The notes below the pieces were generated by a model that was not told where the DNA came from, did no database searches, and worked only from the letters and a program-made list of their open reading frames with translations. Of a stretch of DNA of 64,000 bases, positions 1 to 10,817 are shown piece by piece. Both the position numbers and the translations under genes were made by a program. The stretch covers positions 68,716,443-68,780,442 of the forward strand of contig CM038229.1 in NCBI GenBank assembly GCA_021442155.1. Direction: 5' to 3'. Each line of letters begins with the position of its first letter. Position 1 is the first letter of the stretch. Origin of the DNA: Cymbidium sinense (lineage: Eukaryota; Streptophyta; Magnoliopsida; Asparagales; Orchidaceae).

Positions 1-182
1 GATTTTTTATTAAAATATTTATATACATTATATGACATAAGAAGATGAAATATTATAAGATAGGGGAAATGATGGTTGACCATAACATCCTTTTATGAGA
101 ACTTAGTTTAGCTTGCATTTATTTTCCTAGAAACCCAATGGATGTTGCCCACTTATTTAATGTTATTTGGAATGTTAAAGAA

Positions 183-708
183 GGGGGCTATTTGTTTAGC
201 TGAAAAAAGAATATATTGTAAAAATAATTTAATGTAAAAAGAATGCAATGTCTTAGAAATATTTTGTGGTTGTTTGCATGTAAATCAAATTCAAGAGCTT
301 AGGTTTTTATGTTTAATTTGAGTTAAGAAAAAGTAATATAAATCTCAAAGGCGACCATTGACAAAGATGGGCAATAAGGGTGATGGTCAACAACTGCAGA
401 CAATGGAAGGTGGTGCCGCTTGTGGTGGTTGGTAGCGGCAGTCAGTTGCCTGTGATGGAGGTGGCAGTGAGTGACGACTATGGGCAAGGTCGATAAGCAG
501 CAGTAGTTAGCGACTGGTGGTGGCGAGACGATAAGTCACTTTACATCGAGTAGTCTAATGAAAATCACATAAATTGAGTGAAATTCCTATCCAACTAAAG
601 ATTAAACAAAAATATGTTACAAATTTATATTGCATTTCTTTTTCAACTAACCAAATACCAAGAATTTATTTTTCTTTGCATTTGACATTCAGCCAAGCAA
701 ATTGCCCC
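183..708. mobile_element. Inverted-repeat (MITE-like) element
   Basis: The left end GGGGGCTATTTGTTTAGC and the reverse complement of the right end, GGGGCAATTTGCTTGGC, match over roughly 20 bases and stay similar further inward (both arms have a TTAGYTGAAAAA-type stretch). The interior at about 350-540 is a G-rich GTGG/GCGG stretch unlike its AT-rich surroundings. No transposase is encoded and no clean target duplication was found, so the superfamily is open. Confidence 0.5.
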
Positions 709-2225
709 TAGTTAAAACTCATGAGATGTTGTCATTGGTTGTCATTTGTTCTTGCCTTATTTAGATCCTTATCCAAGTACTCACCCTCTTAGCCAAATTA
801 ACTATAACTACACATTTAAGATGTTTCTAATATGATTATAAATAAAATGACCATTATAACTCATTGATGCATACTTAGTCAACTCTAAAGTCGAGAAAGT
901 CAAATTAAGTTTAACTCAGGTTAACTCAAGGGCTAGCTTGAAGTTAAATCACATGAATTTAAATTTATCACCGTAAATTAGTTAACATATGAGTCCATAT
1001 GTTAAATTACTCTAATAAAAATATTTGATCTTTTAATTGGATTAGTTGCACTCAAGTTAACCCAATTGACTTAAATTGAACCAATTAGGCTACATTGACG
1101 AAAGTGGTTATAATCATCAAACTAATTAACTAATTAGAAATGTAAGCTTTTCTAGGTGTCCTAAATATGATCCAAATTATAAAACCCAATTTCTCTATGG
1201 CTTAAGCTCCAATATCCAGATGAATCAATTTCCCCATTGAGGCCAATACCCCTTTTTGATGGTTGATTGGACTAGGCTAGCCAGGATAACCAATCAATTT
1301 TTTGAGAGTAATTATAGCTAAGGATGTTAATAACAAATGCTTAGCATAACTCACATTGATTTTTCACTTCTAAGACGATCCATTTAGCTAAATGGGCAAT
1401 ATAATCTTTTTTGTGTCTAAATGAGAACATCTATGTTTGTGGAGGAATTAAACTCATAAAATGGCTAAATTATGTCAAACCCTTATGATTAATTTTAACA
1501 TGGATCTTAGAAACAAATCTTTATTTAACTAAGTCAATTTGACCACTCTAAATAGGTCAAATTTATCAAATAATCAACATGTCCCATTTTACTTAAGTGG
1601 GACAAAATAGATATCACATACCCAATTTCATTGATTTATGTAAAATCATTTTCTATAGTGAATCTATTAGCTAATATGTTAGCGTATAGGAGAGCTTGCA
1701 TGGATAAGAATCAAAGAAGTGGGAGGTTAAAGTAGTTAATGTAAAATAATCAAACTTTTCTTTTCTCACGCACTTATGGCTATGAAAATCTACTCCTCCA
1801 TTGCCTACAATTACTAAAAGGATCCTAATTGTCTGGAAGAGAGTAGCAATGTCTTAAACCATGGTTAAATCATGGAGGTTCTTGACCACTTCAGCTATTA
1901 TTAGTTGTATGTCTTAAAGAGAGCATTTTGTCTTCTTTAAGCGCACAAAGACTCTATCACACCTTTTCCTCCTCCTTAAACCAGATCAACTTAGGTGCCA
2001 TTATCACCTAAAGGAAGCTCATACACATACATGAAGTCAGCTATTTTTTAGCTAGGCTTTTACTCACCTATCTCTCTTGAAACTCTAGGATAAATCCCAT
2101 TACCTAAGATCACCTTTACAAGTAACCTTTTGAAATTCTAAATTCCCTCTCCTTTCACTAGGTTTGTAAAGAGGTCTAGGTCATGTTAAGTTCAGAATAA
2201 GGCTGTGACTCATAGCCTTCAGAGG
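709..2225. other. AT-rich spacer without recognisable gene
   Basis: I see no ORF of note, RNA gene or recognisable transposon. Degenerate GTTAACTCAA/TTAACCCAA-like words recur at 890-1090. Stops are dense in all frames. Confidence 0.6.
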
Positions 2226-2499
2226 GGAAGAATGTTAGAGATGTTAGAGATTTTTTTTGTTGCATTTCACCATGTTTTTTGTACCACACTTTGTTTGTTC
2301 TCCCATGGCTTTATCTGTCTTTATGCAAATGGCCGTAAATCCTTTAGTGGATGCTTGAAAGGGTTGTAAGTCTATTTTGTTGGTGATTGGGATAATTCTC
2401 TGGTGGAGGTTTACACTTAGTTTATTTTATCCTTATGTGGTGATTCGTTTCAAACTCTCCCTGCATCATCTTCCTCTCTCCCCTTCTCCCCTTTTGGTT
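2226..2499 (+). other. Probable 5' leader of endogenous pararetrovirus
   Basis: This T-rich stretch immediately precedes the ATG at 2500 of the viral movement-protein remnant. Its position suggests the viral leader, but I could not find a tRNA-Met primer-binding site and the left boundary of the viral DNA is undefined. Confidence 0.3.
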
Positions 2500-3260
2500 A
2501 TATGGCTTCTACTTCTTCTGAAGTAACTTCTAATCTAATGATTAGGAGAAATAATAATTTAATCGAACCTAAATGAGTTTCCCTTGAATGAAGATAAATA
2601 GATGGTCTCTCCAAAATTGATAAAACTATCATTTATCAATTTGGAACTTTGATTTTAAGGAAAATCTTGATTGGCGTAGAACAAACCATTACTGTAGATC
2701 AAATGGTCAAAACCATTTATCTACTAACGTTTGAAGATTTGCATAAATATATGCAAGACTTTAAATATATTCATATAGGGATGATCTGAATAGCATTCAA
2801 ACTTTAACCCTTAAGGTCTAAATATTTATTTTAGCTAAGAGATGATATGCCTTCGGGCTCAATCCCTAATGAGTGTTATAGAGACCTCACACGGCGGTTT
2901 ATTTCAACACTTTCCAATGAGTTTATCTCTTTAGATATAAATCTTTTGAAGCTCTAAAATTATATTTCTGACTTTATGGTTATGATTTCTCCGGGTTACG
3001 AAATTATTGCTTTAATTTTCAGAATTTATTTTTGAGTTTTAAATACTCTAAATCCCAAAGTTCAGAAAGCTGTTCAACCAGCTGAACGAACTACTCTGAT
3101 TGAAACAAATATGTTAGCATCCCATATTGCTACTAACAGAGTGATTAAATGGAATGAGATGATATTTCCAGAATCATGGACCATACCATCTGCGGTCACA
3201 CCAAGACATTCCATCAATCAAGATATAGATTAGAAAATTCAAACGGCTGATGGCGATGTT
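2500..3260 (+). pseudogene. Endogenous pararetrovirus: movement-protein region (decayed)
   Basis: The ATG at 2500 opens a frame beginning MASTSSEVTS that stops after about 25 codons. Beyond it, in broken frames, lie stretches typical of caulimovirid 30K-type movement proteins, such as VEQTITVDQMVKTIY and a YIHIGMI-x-IAFK motif (about 2670-2810), then an LRD motif. Downstream (about 3120-3240) a conserved FPESWTIP-like segment appears. Several in-frame stops and frameshifts rule out a functional product. In live relatives the domain opens a polyprotein and forms tubules for cell-to-cell passage. Family assignment to Caulimoviridae is fairly secure; the florendovirus-like placement is inferred from domain order. 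Confidence 0.7.
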
Positions 3261-5260
3261 GAAGTCAGATTCAACTCTCGTCGATCTATCACACTTCCTA
3301 GGGTTTCTATCCCTTCTGAAACCTTGGTGAAGTCTAGATCGGATGGTTCCCACACTCCTGAACCATCGGTCGAGGCCCTTCTCCTAAATAGAAATTATTT
3401 CTATCATTCAGTGAGAGAAAATCAATCTCCCACTCCATCTGAAATGAACTTTAGTCTTAATGAGCTACAAACCAGGTTCTAAGACTAGAGAGTGATTAAG
3501 GAGTATGACCAATCTAAAATCACTTTGGTATAGAAGTTTTACTTCTATATAGCAACATTTCGAGATATTAGATCTATATTTCGAAAATATGAGAAAAAGA
3601 AATAGCGAAGCAACCCTATGCGATATCTTTCAATCTTCTTATCTTATCAATCAAAAAAAATGGCCAGCAAGAAAAAATAATTGAAGCATGTTATCCTCCA
3701 TCCATTGCCAAAATAGTAGATGATAAACCTTTAGAATTAGTTGCGTTCAAAAAATCAATTCTGATCAACAAATTCTAAAAGAATTCATTATTATAATTAA
3801 ACAACTTAATTATAGTAATAGTATACTTCAAATTATTGTTGATCATCTTTTTAGCTTAGAATCTAAAATTGATCAGGTGCTTAAACAAAAAATCCAGAAA
3901 CTATTAGAGTTTGAAAAAAGCCCTACCGGTTCAAATTATTATTAGACCTTTTATTCAACCACCTCAAATTCTCTTAAGTTTGGACCCTTACGAAGACATT
4001 GAATTTGATTCTAAATTTAAAAGACAAGTATGTCAGAGCTCTTGAGGATATCAGCCAATCAGAAGAAGATTCAAGCGAATCCTCGAATCAATCTAATATA
4101 TCGATGAAATTCATGCCCTTTTTCATGAACTTCAAGATTCACATCCTCCTCAAGATATCCAAAGATTTCTTATCAAGAAAATATGGAAAAATCTTATTAC
4201 AAAAAGCCTCCTCGATTTAAGAGGATACCCATTTTGGGAAATTCTATGATGGAAGTTCTCTTTATGAATGAAATATCGATGGATTTTCTGAACATCAGAT
4301 TATCATCATATTCTTATGTTTGCCCTTTTATTGATCAGATATCACGGCAGCAAAACCCACATTGTTGCTCGAGCCATTATTTGGGTTTTACAAGGCTTGG
4401 TGGGATAATTTTCTTTCTTCAAAAGAAGACCTTCTTAGTGAAATCGATTTGAACAGAATCTTCCAAAGGCGACAAACACCAAATGAAAATGTGATTATAA
4501 TCTTATTCAAACGATTGTAGATCACTTTGCTGGATCCATTGGAGATCAAGGAGAAAAAATAAGAGCCTCATTCTAAAAATTAAGATGACCATCCTTAACC
4601 CATTTTAGATGATTCAAGGATATTTTTCTAGCTCGCATCATGACACTTTATGATGCCGATAGCCTTCACTGGAAGCAAAAATTCATTGAAGGCCTTCCCA
4701 ATCTATTTGCTGAAAGGGTTAAGGTTTCTCTTTGCCTCTATGATGGAACCATCCCATATGAAACTCTTACATATGAAAATCTTATTTCTGTATGTATTAA
4801 AACTGGTTTAGCAATTTGCTCTCATCTTAAATTAAAAGATCAAATGAAAAGAGAGCGTCTACTTGAGCGAAAACAGCTTAGCAAATTCTATGAACAATTC
4901 AACTTTGATCCTCAGGTACGTCCTTTATCTTCCAAAAATAGGGAAAAAAAATAGAAAAGACTGTTTTTCCTAAACATGAAAAATCACGTCATAAAAAATG
5001 TGATAAATTCACGTACAAACAAAAGCACTCTCGTCCCTCTGGTTCTAAAACCAAAGAGATGAGAGAAATAAAATATTACAAATGTAGTCGTACATGTCAT
5101 TACGCGAACAGATGCACTGTCAAGAAGAAGTTAAATGAACTTCAGATTGACGAAGGGTTAAAACAAATCCTGATGAAAATTTTACATCCTCGATTACGAA
5201 ATAGAATGAAGAAGATCATATTTCATCTTCATCTCGTCATCGATAAATTTGATATCTAAG
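3261..5260 (+). pseudogene. Endogenous pararetrovirus: coat-protein region (decayed)
   Basis: Broken frames carry caulimovirid capsid features. At 4640-4954 a 104-codon stretch includes WKQKFIEGLPNLFAERV and YDGTIPYETLTYENLI, followed by a Lys-rich tract. At 5083-5120 lies the zinc knuckle KCSRTCHYANRC. The normal pattern is C-x2-C-x4-H-x4-C, but here the first Cys codon has become Tyr (YYKC). Stops at several points show long decay. The segment continues from the movement-protein region and leads into the protease, the order expected for a florendovirus- or petuvirus-type polyprotein. Confidence 0.75.
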
Positions 5261-5689
5261 CATTGCAGTCAATCATGAGATAGATTATTATAAAATATAA
5301 TAAATATGAGAGTCATATCACGCTCTCATGAGCAAAATACCAATTAATTAAACTTTTGAAGATGATTCAACTTCGTGATAAAATTATAGATCTTCTTAAT
5401 GATAGAAGAAAGATAAATTAGAAAATTTAATTACAAATATACTCCTTATGAAGTATTTAGAAAAAAAAAAAGAGTTCATCATCTTCTAATTACTCTTTCG
5501 AGCTAAAAGCGAATTAAAGAAACTAAAATTAGAGGTTACAAATTAAAGGCGTAAGAGCAAATGAATGGTGGTAATGGATCTTGAAATAAATCAAAAGATG
5601 CCCAAATCATTTGAAAATATAGAAGCCGATTATAATCAAGAACCAGGTTTCTTACAAAATATTCAAAATGAAATATACCAAAAATGGTA

Positions 5690-6091
5690 TATTTTCATTA
5701 AATTAATTATAAATAAATAATTTATTTTACCAAATTTAACTGCTCTAGTTGATAGTGGAGCAGATTTAAATTGTATACAAGAAGGAATAATTCCTTCTAA
5801 ATATTTTGAAAAATAAGCCAGCTGTTAAAAGTAGCCGACGGTGAATCTTTATAGATTAAGTATAAATTATCATCTCTATATGTCAATGATGTTTAAATGC
5901 CTTTTATTTTAGTCAAAAATTTGACACAACACATTATTTTGGGAACTCCTTTTCTTCTTAAAATAATGCCTCACTAGAATTGATGATCTGGAATTATGTT
6001 TTCTTTGAGATAAAATAAATCACATTCCAGTTTATCACCAATCCTAAAGAAATTATCATAAATGAAATGAATAGGCTTAATAATAAGTCAT
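5690..6091 (+). pseudogene. Endogenous pararetrovirus: aspartic protease remnant
   Basis: Around 5735-5815 a frame reads LVDSGADLNCIQEGIIPSKY. DSGA is the active-site signature of retroviral-type aspartic proteases, in the form seen in caulimovirids. Later pieces match the rest of the fold (a FLLK-like stretch near 5950) and the linker to reverse transcriptase (TNPKEIIINEM, near 6035). The viral sequence stops at 6091, where an LTR retrotransposon begins, and resumes near 11.77 kb. Frameshifts and stops make it non-functional. Confidence 0.75.
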
Positions 6092-7016
6092 TGCATCTTT
6101 AGAAAACCATGCGGTAGAGTGAAAGTTTACGCCCCAGCCTTGTGAAGTCAGACACACAGATAATTAAAGAAGAACAAGAGACACTCAATTTTAGCGTGGA
6201 AAATCTCAAAAGAGGGGAAAAAACCACGGCTGTAAAAGCTTCCTATGTATGTTTGAAAGTCTTCCGATAACGATTACAAAATTACATATGAGAGAGGAAT
6301 AACAACTATAACAATGATCGGGTTGTATTCTTGATGGTGGAGATCTTGAGGTAACTTGTGGGAATACGGGATCTATTAGTGGACGGTGGCGTGGCGGTGG
6401 TTGATAGCCGTGCGGAGATCGATCTTGCATGGAGTGCGATCTTGCTTGGAGGATCTTCAAGTTTTGAGCTCTCTTCCTCCTCACTTGGGCTTTTTCCTCT
6501 TCTTATTTCGGACTCTTCCTTTTCTTCTTGCTTGGACTCTTCCTCTTCTTCCTTGTTTGGACTCTTCTTCTTTTTCTTGGACTCTTCCTCTTCTTCCTTG
6601 CTTTGCATGGAAAGGATCGGCAATGGCTTGGCGGTGGTGGTTGATGTTATGTGGCTCCTCCTCTTCTCACTTGGCCTCTCATGTGAGGAATGGTCTAATG
6701 ATGGGAGGAGCATTCTTGTAAATTCATGTAAAGCCATTCTCCCCTCGACATCGGGATGATTCCGATCATTTGATGTATTTTGACATTTGGATGCCCAAAT
6801 GAAGTCAGTATAAGATCTTAATCATTAGATCCCTCGTCGAGCTTCGATTTACTATAAACACCCCATATTTGAGGCTGTTTGGGATTTAATTGATGTCCCA
6901 AATATTCCAATGATATTTTAAGTGCTTTTTCGGTTTGACTCAAAATCATATAGTTTTGACTTGAATTTGTGCTTTAGGTATTTTGAGAATATGATTTGCT
7001 TTATTTTTGGATGACA
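6092..7016 (-). repeat. LTR (left, 3' LTR) of Tat-like retrotransposon 1
   Basis: On the minus strand this runs from TGTCATCCAAAAATAAAG (7016 downward) to an end in GATGCA (6092), with TG...CA termini. It is a direct repeat of 10818 to about 11770 and of 30433-31284. A pyrimidine-rich tract at 6460-6605 (CTCTTCCTCTTCTT blocks) becomes GAA/GAG repeats on the element's sense strand and gives spurious Glu/Ser/Lys-rich ORFs. The TATA box present in the other copies is deleted here (CTAATGATGG instead of CTATTTATAG). Confidence 0.75.
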
Positions 7017-7371
7017 TTAGCAATCATCCAAAATATATATGTCTTCGAAAATAATGAATTGGAAGTTTTGCGTTTAGACTGCTGGCGATGGCTTCGGTTT
7101 GGCGTCTGGCCACCGTCGGTACGCGGCTCGCCGCCAGTATGGCTGTATTGACGGTTTGCCACGTGAAGTTAAGAGTCGATTTGTGTCAGGTAGGTTGGTC
7201 GACGGTTTGGATTTCGGCGGTCCTTATGACGGTCAATGCTGACGGTCCGGTCATGACGGTCCGGTCGACACCTCCGGGCGAGCAGGGGCGGAGGCCAAGC
7301 GTCTGTACGTCCGCAGCGTCTGCTGCGATTTTGAACCATTTTGAGGGGTTTTACCCTTTGTCCTTGTGGGG

Positions 7372-7378
7372 TATAAAT
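7372..7378 (+). promoter_or_regulatory. Opposite-strand TATA box upstream of array 1 (element 1)
   Basis: TATAAAT lies on the strand opposite to the element's gag. It is preceded by a TTTTACCC word and followed after about 120 bases by the first repeat unit. Retrotransposon 2 has TATAAAA at the matching place (31930-31936), also after TTTTACCC, with its array about 55 bases further on. The shared position suggests an internal promoter; transcription is inferred. Confidence 0.4.
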
Positions 7379-7495
7379 TCCCTGGGTGAGAGAGGCACAC
7401 CTTTCCTCTCCTTTCTTAGTGAGGATCCTTTGGAGGCAATCAAGAAGATAAAAAGTATACGTCGTGGTTATTCTGACCTCGTCGAACCGTCCGGT

Positions 7496-8395
7496 TAAGC
7501 GATCAAGGCCGTATCGTCGTGGTTCCGGTTCTACCCGTCGGCGTCCGGGTTGAGGAGGATCAAGGCCCTCTCGTGGTTCCGGTTCGATCGGAGACCGTCG
7601 GGTTAGAGCGATCAAGGCCACGGTATCGTTGTGGTTCCGGTTTCACGTCGAACCGTTCAGTTAGGGCGATCAAGGACGGTATCGTCGTGGTTTTGGTTTC
7701 TGCCCCCATCACCGTCCGGGTTAATTGGCGATCAAATACGGTATCGTGTGATTCCGGTTGACCGTCGGACCGTCCGGGTTGAAGGCGATCAAGGCCCATA
7801 TCGTCGTGGTTCCGGTTTCCGGCCGTCGGTCCGGGTTAGAGGTGATCAAGGCCACGGTATCGTGGTTTCAGTTCTAACGCGTTATCCGTCCGGGTTGAAG
7901 GCGATCAAGGCCGGTATCGTCGTGGTTCCGATTCCGGCCGTCGGACCGTCAATTAGGAGGCGATCAAGGCCCACGGTATCGTCGTGATTCCGGTTTCACC
8001 TCTCGTCATTGATTAGGAAGCGATCAAAACGGTATCGTGGTCCGTTTACCTTTCGGACCGTCACGGTTAGGCGATCAAACCCACGGTATCGTCGTGATTT
8101 CGGTTTAAACCCGTCGACCGTTGATTTAGAAGCGATCAAACGGTATATTCGTGGTTCCGTTCTGAGTTGGGCCGTCGGTTGGTGGCGATCAAGGCCGGTA
8201 TCGTCGTGGATTAGGTTCCATCTCGGTCCATCCGGGTTACGATCAAGGCCACGGTATCGTCGTGGTTCCGGTTTGCCAAGGCGTCTGGTTGGTGGCGATC
8301 AGGCCCTCGTCGTGATTCCGGTTACCGGTCATCCGTCGGTTAAACGATCAAGGCCACGGTATCGTCGTGGTTACAGTTTGATCCAGACCGTCATA
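7496..8395. repeat. Minisatellite array 1 of retrotransposon 1 (about 15 units of about 60 bp)
   Basis: A head-to-tail array with unit core GATCAAGGCCACGGTATCGT, then CGTGGTTCCGG, then a variable CCGTCGGACCGTCCGGGTT-type segment. Unit length varies from about 50 to 70 bases. The G+C content is far above that of the window. Overlapping ORFs on both strands here are by-products of the repeat. Confidence 0.85.
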
Positions 8396-8760
8396 ATGAT
8401 GGCGGCAGCGGAGATGAAATAACGATTGGCGGTGATAGCGGCAACGATGAGTATCGACGGTGAAACACATTAAGCGGCAATAATTAGCGGCGGCAATAAT
8501 ATCGATAGTTAAGCGGAATAGCCAAACCTAGTGGTACCTTAATGGTGTGAGGCGATCGATGCGGTAATGGCAAACGGTAGTCAGCGAAAGCTGGCCTATA
8601 TAATTATTAGCGGTAGCGAGGGACCGGCAAGCAATAGCAACAGTAGTCGGCAGTGGCAGCGGGTCGATTCAGCATGGCCATCGGCGATAGTGCAGCGATA
8701 GCCGGACAGTAGTCAATTGGTGCCCGGCGATGATTAAATTAAGTTGTTTGTATATTTGAT
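8396..8760. other. GCGG-rich spacer inside retrotransposon 1
   Basis: Irregular GCGGCAATAAT / GCGGTAGCG-type words fill the space between the two arrays, and similar sequence recurs at 9090-9445. No coding capacity is seen. Confidence 0.5.
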
Positions 8761-9630
8761 GGCGTTAACTTTTTGTAAAGTGGGAAGTCCACCGACCTTT
8801 TTTTGTTGTTTGTCGAGTTTTTGCTTGATGACATTAACGTATGGAAAGCGTGGGATGTCCAAGGGCGTTTGACCTTTCACAGGTTATTGTCGAGTTTTGC
8901 TCGATGACATTAATAAAGAGTGGGATGTCCATAAGGATGTTTTGTCCTCTGGGTTGTTTTCGAGAGTTTTTGCTCGATGACATTAATCCATGGAAGAGTG
9001 TGGGATGTCCACAAGGCGTTTGACCTTTCACGGTTGTTTGTGAGTTTTGCTCGATGACATTAACCTATGGAAGAGGTTGAATTAATTCTTGAGTAGTCGG
9101 TGTGGCAGCATCGAGTCAGCCTTGATCGGTGACAATGGTGATGACGGCGAAGATGCCGGATTCAGCGGTAATTCCGGCGGCAGTAATAGAGCGGTAATTC
9201 AGGTTAGCGGACGAGGTTATGTGATTAGGGCAATAATAGTTCGGTGGTGATTAGCGATGGTATTGGCGGTGGCCATTATGGTTTAAGGCCGGATTATACG
9301 GCAACAATCGGCGGCAGTCGATAATGCGAGCGTCGGTAATAGCTATGAGATGCGCCAGCGACAATGGTGATGACCGACGAAGATTACCGGCGATGGTCAG
9401 TGGCGGCGTGATGGCAGTGGTAACCGGCGAACGATGATTACCCATCCGGTTGTTTGTCGAGTGTTATCGATAACATTAACACAAGTGGATACAAAGTTTT
9501 GACCTTTCACGGGTTGTTTTATCGAGCTTTTGCTCGATGACGCTTAACCATGGAAGAGATCGCGAAGTCCAAGCGTTTGACTATCTGGGTTGTTTGTCAG
9601 TGTTTACGATGGCGTTAACGTATGGAAGAT
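8761..9630. repeat. Minisatellite array 2 of retrotransposon 1 (about 80-bp units, interrupted)
   Basis: Units carry GTTGTTTGTCGAG, TTTTGCTCGATGACATTAAC, TATGGAAGAG and TTTGACCTTTCAC in that order. About four units occupy 8761-9080 and two or more occupy 9448-9625, separated by the GCGG-rich segment at 9090-9445. The same unit occurs in retrotransposon 2 at 32690-32960. Confidence 0.75.
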
Positions 9631-10817
9631 TCGAATATTTACATGAGCTTGTAGCGAGTTGACCATTGATCTTTGCCTTTTCATTGGTGTTCGACTTGCT
9701 TATCTTTTGAGATTAAGAGTTGCCCCAGTTGGAGGCATGTTGGTTTGAGTCGATTGATATGGAGGTAGGGAGATCATGCGGTTTTTGGGGTGTGATGCAT
9801 TTATGGGATGTACGTTTCCTTACATTGTTCAAATTGTTTGCGATGGGCATGAATAGCTTCATGTGATTTGTGCTTCCCACGATCTAAGTCTTGTGTCTCG
9901 CATTAGTGATGAATATAAAGGCCCTGGACGGAGCCCTCCAAGGAAAACTCCTCTTAATAATTCAAGGTTTATCCAAGGTATTTGGCGAGCTTCTAAGGAG
10001 AATCTGGAAGTATTTTTAAGTGATTCACCCTCATTACATGCGAGAGATGGGAGGAATCTTTAATGATTCTCGGTTTATGAACTATTCCACAAAACTTTGG
10101 CGAGTTCTTCAAAGGTGCGGATAGATCCCCTTGGAAGGTAAAACCAAGTGCGAGCCCTTTGAGTAACGGAAAGACGACAAGCGGTGTCGAGCTCGTTGGA
10201 TATGCATGATAGTCTGTAATGCGATGTGTTTGTGGGTTAGTTGCCCCATCATAGAAATCAATGCTGGAAGCTTGAAACTACATGGGCGTTGAAGAATGGC
10301 TTAAAAGGTGAGACTCATAAGGTGTGGGTGAAGATGATTTACGTCTTGAAGGTGAAATTCATCTTGTATTAAGCGTATACTTAATGTCATGGTCGGGATT
10401 AGATGAGCATGTGTGAAGCTATCAACAACGTCGGTGGATTAGTGTCAGTTGACGCGATGGATGAGTGGAACTAGCGGTGTCGAGAGATAGCATTTCTCCA
10501 TGCGGAGGAACTCCGGTGTGAGGATTAGCGTTTTGACCTCCTCAGAACGATCTTGGGGAGATATGTTTGCGTAGTAGCGGTATTGTAGTCCTTGTAAAAG
10601 GATCATCTTATTTTGAGACTCCTCCATTAAATACGATCTTCCAAAGATTCCGTTCCCTCAACAAGGTCATGCCTATCGGAGTAAGGCAAAAATCTTGGTT
10701 TGAGGATGGGTTTGAGAATGGCGGAGTTAAGCGGGAGGCTCCGTTGTGATGAGTGTTTTATTGGTCATACGTGGATGTTCCAAATTGTGGTTGAAGGGTT
10801 TTCTTCCACAGGCCCCA
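9631..10817 (-). pseudogene. Decayed gag region of retrotransposon 1
   Basis: The sequence matches, in the same orientation, the gag region of retrotransposon 2 (34.0-35.3 kb). For example, GTTGCCCCAGTTGGAGGCATG at 9719 parallels the corresponding stretch near 34030, and AAAATCTTGGCG-type and CGGAAAGACGACAA words are shared. No ORF longer than about 65 codons survives. The protease segment present in copy 2 is missing here. Confidence 0.55.

Noticed and set aside
6306..6759. ORFs rich in Glu/Ser/Lys (minus) and Ser/Leu/Phe (plus)
   Set aside because: They come from a CTCTTCCTCTTCTT tract in the LTR and appear equally in the other LTR at 11083-11355.
7496..8395. CRISPR-like alternation of conserved and variable segments
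   Set aside because: Unit length and sequence vary too much, the variable parts are themselves related, and this is plant nuclear DNA inside an LTR element.
7088..8422. Overlapping ORFs on both strands across the GATCAAG array
   Set aside because: The frames follow the G+C-rich tandem repeat, differ between units and contain no domain.
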